Part shown: positions 6,042-10,398 of the stretch, one piece after another | Layout of the letters: the number at the start of each line of letters is the position of its first letter | How positions within the stretch are numbered: position 1 is the stretch's first letter | Source of the DNA: an uncultured Roseburia sp. | Lineage (GTDB): Bacteria > Bacillota > Clostridia > Lachnospirales > Lachnospiraceae | Assembly: GCA_945928585.1 (NCBI GenBank) | Contig: CAMENQ010000057.1 | Coordinates: 1-10,398 of the forward strand | DNA: 10,398 nucleotides | Reading direction: 5' to 3' | Made by a program: the position numbers and the translations under genes | The notes under the pieces: generated by a model | Database searches by the model: none | What the model was told of the DNA's origin: nothing | What the model saw: the letters and a program-made list of their open reading frames with translations, nothing else

Positions 6042-6629
6042 ATGAAACTTAAAATAAATATGGATTTTATAAAGAAAATAGGAAAGGATAAGCTGATACT
6101 TATATGTGTTGCAGTGGCAGTACTTATTATATGCCTTATCTGGGAGGAGAAAAATAAAAATGTACAGGATAAAACAGAGTCAGATATAATTAACGTAAGT
6201 AAGACTGACAGTGCTTCTGTGGATTTAAATGAATATATGGAAAAATATGCAAATGCACAGGAGGAAAAGCTTAAAAGTATTCTCAGTAAAATAGATGGTG
6301 TGGGAGAAATATATGTTATGATAACATTAAAGACAGGCACCTCAAGGGATATACTTATGGAGCAGGATATAAGTTATGAGGATACTGATGAAACAGACAG
6401 TGCAGGAGGACAGCGGAAGAAATATACATATTCGGAGGATAATCAGACAGTGTATGTTACTGACGAAAACGGAAATACATACCCTTATGTTATTAATGAA
6501 AATGCACCTAAAATAGAGGGAGTGGCAGTGATTGCAGAGGGTGCACAGAGTGCGGTGATAAAGCAGAAAATAATTAATGTGATTAAGGCATTATTTGATA
6601 TAGAGGTTAATAAAATATCAGTAGAATAA
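6042..6629 (+). CDS. spoIIIAG: Stage III sporulation protein AG, channel ring protein
   Basis: SpoIIIAG is anchored in the mother-cell membrane and forms a large oligomeric ring in the intermembrane space, related to the EscJ/PrgK/FliF ring-building family. From ATG 6042 the product has 195 residues. It shows a short basic N-terminus, one membrane segment (about 17-33, followed by WEEKNKN), a hydrophilic linker, and a ring-building domain that starts at YANAQEEKLKSILSKIDGVG and continues into EIYVMITLKTGTSRDILMEQ. A variable insertion (about 115-145) follows, and the domain ends with EGVAVIAEGAQSAVIKQKI and ALFDIEVNKISVE, the conserved C-terminal half. An in-frame TTG at 6003 would add 13 residues ahead of the membrane segment, but the GGAG before 6042 favours the shorter form. 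spoIIIAH follows 41 bp later. Confidence 0.94.
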   Translation: MKLKINMDFIKKIGKDKLILICVAVAVLIICLIWEEKNKNVQDKTESDIINVSKTDSASVDLNEYMEKYANAQEEKLKSILSKIDGVGEIYVMITLKTGTSRDILMEQDISYEDTDETDSAGGQRKKYTYSEDNQTVYVTDENGNTYPYVINENAPKIEGVAVIAEGAQSAVIKQKIINVIKALFDIEVNKISVE

Positions 6630-6670
6630 TAGAAGCTAAAAATCAATACATAAAGTGGAGGTAAGGTGTA

Positions 6671-7327
6671 ATGAAGAAAATCTTCAAGAAAAATCAGATT
6701 ATCATCACATCACTGGCAGCACTGATAGCAGTGGCAGGGTACTTAAATCACATAGAAAACAGTGAAAAGAAGCTGGATGAGGTAAGTGGAAACAGTGCAA
6801 ATGAGGAACTTGCAACAAAGGAAGCTGCCATAGTAGAAAATGATGATGCAAGCCTTGTGTCAGATAATCTTACGGCAGAAAATATAATTGATGACAGTAA
6901 GGACATAGAAAGCAATGAAATAGACATAAAGGGAGAACCGGGAGAAGCAGTGTTTGTAAATGCTGTAGGTACAGTGGATTTTGTAGTGGAGGCAAAACTT
7001 TTAAGAGAGCAGACAAGGGCAAACAGTAAGGCTATGCTTATGGAGGTAGTAAATAATACAAATTTAAGTGACAGCCAAAAGCAGGCAGCAGTAGATAAGA
7101 TAGCGGAACTTGCGGATGTTGCAGAAAGGGAGCAGGCAGCAGAAAATCTTATAGCATCAAAAGGATATGAAAACGTAGTTGTAACAGTGACAGATGATTC
7201 GGCAGATGTTATGATAGTATCTGACAATTTAAGTGATGCGGCAAGAGCACAGATTGAGGAGATTGTAAAGACAAAGACAAATGTCGCTGCAGATAAGATT
7301 ACTATTACGGCAGTAAAAACAAACTAA
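6671..7327 (+). CDS. spoIIIAH: Stage III sporulation protein AH, SpoIIQ-interacting ring protein
   Basis: SpoIIIAH is the mother-cell partner that meets the forespore protein SpoIIQ in the intermembrane space, completing the channel. The 218-residue product matches the B. subtilis length. It has a basic N-terminus and one membrane segment (KKNQIIITSLAALIAVAGYL, about 7-26), a long acidic, low-complexity linker (about 28-95), then the YscJ/FliF-like ring-building domain: a helical part with LREQTRANSKAMLMEVVNN and the conserved ASKGYENVVVTVTDDSADV, ending with the segments LSDAARAQIEEIVKTKT and ADKITITAVKTN. GGAGGT (6657-6662) lies eight bases before the ATG. It is the last gene of the sporulation operon; no intrinsic terminator follows, so read-through into the downstream cluster is possible. 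Confidence 0.95.
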   Translation: MKKIFKKNQIIITSLAALIAVAGYLNHIENSEKKLDEVSGNSANEELATKEAAIVENDDASLVSDNLTAENIIDDSKDIESNEIDIKGEPGEAVFVNAVGTVDFVVEAKLLREQTRANSKAMLMEVVNNTNLSDSQKQAAVDKIAELADVAEREQAAENLIASKGYENVVVTVTDDSADVMIVSDNLSDAARAQIEEIVKTKTNVAADKITITAVKTN

Positions 7328-7334
7328 ATATTTA

Positions 7335-7363
7335 TTGCATTTATGGCTGATTTTTGTTATAGT
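7335..7363 (+). promoter_or_regulatory. Extended -10 promoter for the Asp23-nusB-xseAB-ispA cluster
   Basis: TGTTATAGT (7355-7363) is an extended -10 element with a TATAGT hexamer, one mismatch from consensus. TTGCAT (7335-7340) lies exactly 17 bp upstream of the hexamer and keeps the TTG of the -35. The site sits in the only gap between spoIIIAH and the housekeeping genes, where a growth-phase promoter would be expected. Confidence 0.55.
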
Positions 7364-7399
7364 AAACAGTAGAAAAAAGAGTAGCTTAATAAGCGGAAT

Positions 7400-7403
7400 G
7401 GAG
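7400..7403 (+). promoter_or_regulatory. Ribosome binding site that sets the Asp23-family gene start
   Basis: GGAG lies six bases before ATG 7410 and overlaps the upstream in-frame ATG at 7398. The longer frame from TTG 7335 would start inside the promoter and is rejected. Confidence 0.5.
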
Positions 7404-7409
7404 ATAAGT

Positions 7410-7775
7410 ATGAATAATAATAAAAAGAATACAAATATCGGTGAAGTGCAGATAGCAGATGATGTTGTTGCCATTATAGCAGGTCTTGCAGCTACAGAGG
7501 TTGAGGGAGTTGCTTCTATGGCAGGAAACATCACAAAGGAGATTATAAGCAAGCTTGGAATGAAAAATCTCTCAAAGGGTGTAAAGGTATTACTTGGAGA
7601 GGATTGTGTATCTGTAGATTTAAGCTTAAACATAGCTTATGGCTACAACGTACCTGACGTATCAGTAAAGGTACAGGAAAAGGTAAAATCTGCTATTGAA
7701 AATATGACAGGTCTTAAAGTAGGCGAGGTAAATATTCACGTAGCAGGTGTGGCAGTAGAAAGTGAAAATCTGTAA
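7410..7775 (+). CDS. Asp23/Gls24 family protein (YqhY-like)
   Basis: This is a small cytosolic protein of the Asp23/Gls24 family (121 residues), whose members are linked to cell-envelope homeostasis and stress in Firmicutes. In B. subtilis the member at this locus, YqhY, has been connected with fatty-acid synthesis control next to accB-accC. The sequence has the family layout: GEVQIADDVVAIIAGLAATEV, then EGVASMAG, a helical middle, VSVDLSLNIAYGYNVPDVSV, and a C-terminal VGEVNIHVAGV. Here the accB-accC genes are missing from the immediate neighbourhood, so a link to acetyl-CoA carboxylase cannot be read from context. The start at 7410 is chosen from GGAG at 7400-7403; the Asn/Lys-rich N-terminus is typical. 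nusB starts 20 bp downstream. Family assignment is firm; the specific role is not. Confidence 0.9.
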   Translation: MNNNKKNTNIGEVQIADDVVAIIAGLAATEVEGVASMAGNITKEIISKLGMKNLSKGVKVLLGEDCVSVDLSLNIAYGYNVPDVSVKVQEKVKSAIENMTGLKVGEVNIHVAGVAVESENL

Positions 7776-7795
7776 GCAGAGGTTGGTAAGGAGTA

Positions 7796-8215
7796 ATGAC
7801 CAGAAGAGAATTAAGAGAAAATACATTTATTCTTCTGTTTCATAAGGAATTTCATGAAATAGATGAGATGGAGGAACAGTTTAACCTTTTCATGGAGGAA
7901 TATAATGACATTCAAAGTGAAGCATTCAGGCAGATGAGCGAAAAGGACAGACATTTCATACATGACAGGGTTTTTGATATTATGCCTAAGCTTAAAGATA
8001 TAGATGAAGCCATAAACAGTGTGGCAGAAGGCTGGTCTACAGGCAGAATGGGCAGAGTGGATCTGACTATATTAAGACTTGCATATTATGAGATAAAATA
8101 TGATGATGACGTGCCTGAGGCAGTAGCCATAAACGAGGCGGTAGAGCTTGCAAAGAAATTTGGAGGAGAAACATCGCCTGCCTTCATAAATGGAATACTC
8201 GCGAAGGTAGTCTAG
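7796..8215 (+). CDS. nusB: Transcription antitermination factor NusB
   Basis: NusB binds boxA RNA with NusE (ribosomal protein S10) and supports antitermination, chiefly on rRNA operons. The 139-residue, all-helical protein is near family length (about 131-140). Visible signatures are the basic N-terminal RRELRENTFILLFHKEF, the central EGWSTGRMGRVDLTILRLAY and the C-terminal VAINEAVELAKKFGGETSPA followed by FINGILAKVV. The ATG follows AAGGAG at five-base spacing. In B. subtilis nusB is followed by folD and then xseA; here xseA follows directly after 15 bp, so folD has been lost from this position or moved. Confidence 0.96.
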   Translation: MTRRELRENTFILLFHKEFHEIDEMEEQFNLFMEEYNDIQSEAFRQMSEKDRHFIHDRVFDIMPKLKDIDEAINSVAEGWSTGRMGRVDLTILRLAYYEIKYDDDVPEAVAINEAVELAKKFGGETSPAFINGILAKVV

Positions 8216-8230
8216 TGTTATGGAGGAACT

Positions 8231-9439
8231 ATGGCTGGAATATATACGGTATCCCAGATAAATTCATATATAAAGCATTTGTTCGAGGAGGATTTCGCCC
8301 TTTCAAATATATCCATAAAGGGCGAAGTATCTAACTGTAAATATCATTCCTCCGGACATATTTATTTTACACTAAAAGACGGTGGAGCTTGTTTGGCGGC
8401 GGTGATGTTCGCCGGCAGCAGAAGCGGTCTTTCTTTTACATTAAAGGAAGGACAGCAGGTAGTAGTTTCAGGCAGCATAAGTGTATATGAACGTGACGGA
8501 AAATACCAGATGTATGCAAAAAAAATAACCCTTGATGGTGACGGCGATTTATACAGAAGGTTTGAGGAGTTGAAAAACTCACTTAAGGAAATGGGAATGT
8601 TTGAAAAAGAATATAAGAAACCCATTCCAAGATATGCAATGAAGATAGGTATTGTAACTGCAGCCACAGGGGCAGCCGTTCAGGACATTATAAATATTTC
8701 ATCAAGACGAAACCCATATGTAAAGCTGTATTTATATTCAGCCATTGTTCAGGGAGAACAGGCAGTTCCATCCATCATAAGCGGACTGAACTGTCTTGAT
8801 GATATGGGAATGGATGTTATTATCGTCGGCAGAGGCGGAGGTTCCATAGAGGATTTGTGGGCATTTAATGATGAAAATGTGGCAAGAGCCATTTTTTCAT
8901 GTAAAACACCGGTTATTTCGGCGGTTGGACACGAAACGGATACGACTATAGCTGATTATGTGGCCGATATGAGGGCACCTACTCCGTCAGCTGCGGCAGA
9001 GCTGGCTGTTTTTGACTACAGGCAGTATATTGAGGATATAGAAAACTTAAGATACAGTCTGGAAAAGCTTATGTATGGAAAGCTTGATATGTATAAGAGA
9101 AGGCTTGAAAATTTTGCACTGCGCCTTGAAAATAAAAATCCTGTAAGGCAGTTACACGATAAAAAACAGCTTTTGGAGGCTATGGAAGAAAAGCTTAAGC
9201 AAAAAATAAACATACGAGTACAGACGGAAAGAATGAAGCTTACCGTAATGGCAGAAAGACTTAACAGTAAGTCACCGCTTTTAAGGCTGGATAAGGGTTA
9301 TGCTTATGTATCGGCAGGAGGAGCTCCGTTAAAGAGCATAAATCAGGTAAAAACAGGAGATACTGTACAGATACATTTAAAGGACGGACTGGTTGATACA
9401 AAGGTTATCAGTACATCAGCAGAAAATAATAACATTTAA
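8231..9439 (+). CDS. xseA: Exodeoxyribonuclease VII large subunit
   Basis: XseA is the catalytic subunit of exonuclease VII, which degrades single-stranded DNA from both ends to short oligonucleotides in concert with several XseB subunits. The 402-residue product has an N-terminal OB-fold (about 5-100; GEVSNCKYHSSGHIYFTLKD), the central catalytic domain with IGIVTAATGAAVQDI (139-153), VGRGGGSIEDLWAFNDE (199-215) and SAVGHETDTTIADYVADM (230-247) leading into RAPTPSAAAE (248-257), then a charged coiled-coil region and a short C-terminal beta domain (LRLDKGYAYVSAGG). It is about 45-55 residues shorter than the E. coli and B. subtilis proteins, mainly in the coiled coil, but all catalytic motifs are intact. 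The ATG follows TGGAGG. xseB lies 23 bp downstream. Confidence 0.96.
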   Translation: MAGIYTVSQINSYIKHLFEEDFALSNISIKGEVSNCKYHSSGHIYFTLKDGGACLAAVMFAGSRSGLSFTLKEGQQVVVSGSISVYERDGKYQMYAKKITLDGDGDLYRRFEELKNSLKEMGMFEKEYKKPIPRYAMKIGIVTAATGAAVQDIINISSRRNPYVKLYLYSAIVQGEQAVPSIISGLNCLDDMGMDVIIVGRGGGSIEDLWAFNDENVARAIFSCKTPVISAVGHETDTTIADYVADMRAPTPSAAAELAVFDYRQYIEDIENLRYSLEKLMYGKLDMYKRRLENFALRLENKNPVRQLHDKKQLLEAMEEKLKQKINIRVQTERMKLTVMAERLNSKSPLLRLDKGYAYVSAGGAPLKSINQVKTGDTVQIHLKDGLVDTKVISTSAENNNI

Positions 9440-9462
9440 CGGAAGGATTTTCAGGTGAAAAT

Positions 9463-9678
9463 ATGGCTGCTAAGACTAAAAAAGAAGAAAAAACTACAAC
9501 TATAACTATAGAGGAAGGCTTTGAAAGACTTTCAGATATTTTGAATAAAATGGATGAAGAGGGCGTGAGCCTTGAGGATTCTTTTAAACTATACAATGAC
9601 GGACTGGCTATAGTAAAGGAATTAAACGAAAAACTGGAGGAAACAGAGCAGAAGCTTACTGTTATAAATGAACAGTAA
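9463..9678 (+). CDS. xseB: Exodeoxyribonuclease VII small subunit
   Basis: XseB is the small helical subunit that binds the coiled coil of XseA to form active exonuclease VII. The 71-residue product has the standard core: IEEGFERLSDILNKMDEEGV (about 17-36) and SLEDSFKLYNDGLAIVKELN (37-56), then a Glu/Lys-rich helix ending VINEQ. The short N-terminal extension rich in Lys, Glu and Thr (AAKTKKEEKTTT) is variable in the family. The ATG is preceded by AGGTG about six bases upstream. It sits between xseA and ispA, the usual order. Confidence 0.94.
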   Translation: MAAKTKKEEKTTTITIEEGFERLSDILNKMDEEGVSLEDSFKLYNDGLAIVKELNEKLEETEQKLTVINEQ

Positions 9679-9716
9679 AATGTAAGACAAATTTTCAGAT
9701 GATTTGGAGGCAGTGT

Positions 9717-10398
9717 ATGTCAGAATTTAAAAAATTACTGGAGCAGAAAACAAAAGAGGCAGAGGATATAATATATGGCTATCTTCCGGAAGAAGAGGGA
9801 AAACAGAGCAAAGTGATTGAAGCTATGAATTACAGTGTAAAAGCAGGAGGAAAAAGACTTCGTCCTATTCTGATTAAAGAGACTGCCATGCTGTTTGATT
9901 ATAACGGAAATGAAGTAGAGCCTTTTATGGCAGCTATTGAAATGATACACACATACTCGCTCGTACATGATGATTTGCCGGCTATGGATAATGATGATAT
10001 GAGAAGAGGCAAACCTACTACTCACAAAAAGTTCGGACATGCTATGGGAGTACTTGCAGGTGACGGCTTATTAAATTATGCATTTGAAGTATGTGCAGAA
10101 GCTATATCAAAAAGTCAATATAAGGACAGAGCAGTAAGGGCATTTAGAATATTATCGGAGAAGTCCGGAATATATGGCATGATAGGCGGGCAGACGGTAG
10201 ATGTAGACCTTACAGGACAGCCTATTGATAAGGAAACACTTGATTTCATATACAGCCTAAAGACAGGAGCATTAATAGAAGCATCAATGATGACAGGTGC
10301 AGTTTTAGCCGGTGCAGATGATGGGGAGATTGAAACAATAAGGAAAATAGCACTTTCCGTAGGTATGGCATTTCAGATACAGGATGACATACTTGATG
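9717..10398 (+). CDS. ispA: Farnesyl diphosphate synthase (short-chain polyprenyl synthase), 5' part
   Basis: The gene runs off the window after 227 codons plus one base; family members have about 290-300 residues. The enzyme condenses isopentenyl diphosphate with dimethylallyl and geranyl diphosphate to give farnesyl diphosphate, the precursor of undecaprenyl phosphate and quinones. Visible motifs are GGKRLRP (44-50), the first aspartate-rich motif DDLPAMD (85-91) with the two extra residues of bacterial type II FPP synthases, MRRGKPTTH (95-103), GDGLLNYAFE (115-124), GGQTVDV (157-163), KTGALI (182-187), and the start of the second aspartate-rich motif DDILD (223-227). Tyr80, five residues before the first Asp, is consistent with a short (C15) product. 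TGGAGG (9705-9710) lies six bases before the ATG. dxs would be expected next by synteny. Confidence 0.95.
   Translation, partial: MSEFKKLLEQKTKEAEDIIYGYLPEEEGKQSKVIEAMNYSVKAGGKRLRPILIKETAMLFDYNGNEVEPFMAAIEMIHTYSLVHDDLPAMDNDDMRRGKPTTHKKFGHAMGVLAGDGLLNYAFEVCAEAISKSQYKDRAVRAFRILSEKSGIYGMIGGQTVDVDLTGQPIDKETLDFIYSLKTGALIEASMMTGAVLAGADDGEIETIRKIALSVGMAFQIQDDILD

Noticed and set aside
5837..6340. Open frame of 167 codons on the minus strand across spoIIIAF and spoIIIAG
   Set aside because: It is antisense to two convincing genes, has low-complexity Ser/Phe/Leu/Ile content and matches no family I recognise.
6624..6652. Sigma-E-like pattern GAATAAT-N14-AATACATA before spoIIIAH
   Set aside because: It matches the consensus well, but the predicted transcript start (about 6659) would fall inside the spoIIIAH ribosome binding site (6657-6662), leaving no usable leader. 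Probably chance in AT-rich DNA.

Overview
The window looks like a chromosomal segment of a spore-forming, AT-rich Firmicute of class Clostridia, most likely Lachnospiraceae. The evidence is a complete spoIIIA operon, strong ATA/AGA/GGA/ACA codon preference, GGAGG-type ribosome binding sites, and a gene order (spoIIIAA-AH, Asp23/Gls24 gene, nusB, xseA, xseB, ispA) close to the Bacillus/Clostridium spoIIIA-ispA neighbourhood. The genus cannot be named from sequence reading alone. All recognised genes lie on the + strand.

Region 1 (1-390) is the C-terminal end of an M32-family metallocarboxypeptidase. Region 2 (about 437-1528) is a solitary trpD with its own sigma-A-type promoter and a short, possibly folded leader. 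Region 3 (1534-1889) is the most unusual object here: a 356-bp non-coding fold-back repeat. Its two arms of about 170 bp share perfect blocks of 25, 23 and 27 bp and meet at a 7-nt loop. It fills the gap between trpD and the sporulation operon. It could be a MITE-like element, a giant (possibly bidirectional) terminator, or a structured RNA.

Region 4 (1960-7327) is the eight-gene spoIIIA operon. It encodes the mother-cell half of the SpoIIIA-SpoIIQ channel ('feeding tube') that spans the two membranes around the forespore: the cytoplasmic ATPase AA, membrane proteins AB-AF, and the ring-forming proteins AG and AH. A weak sigma-E-like promoter lies between the fold-back repeat and spoIIIAA. 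Several starts are placed downstream of the longest reading frame because a clear Shine-Dalgarno sequence selects an internal ATG (spoIIIAC, AD, AG, the Asp23 gene).

Region 5 (7410-10398) is a housekeeping cluster: an Asp23/Gls24-family gene, nusB (transcription antitermination), xseA and xseB (exonuclease VII), and the first 227 codons of ispA (farnesyl diphosphate synthase). An extended -10 promoter in the gap after spoIIIAH would let these genes be expressed in growing cells independently of sporulation. Compared with Bacillus subtilis, accB-accC and folD are absent from this neighbourhood.

No tRNA, rRNA, CRISPR array, transposase gene or known riboswitch was seen.
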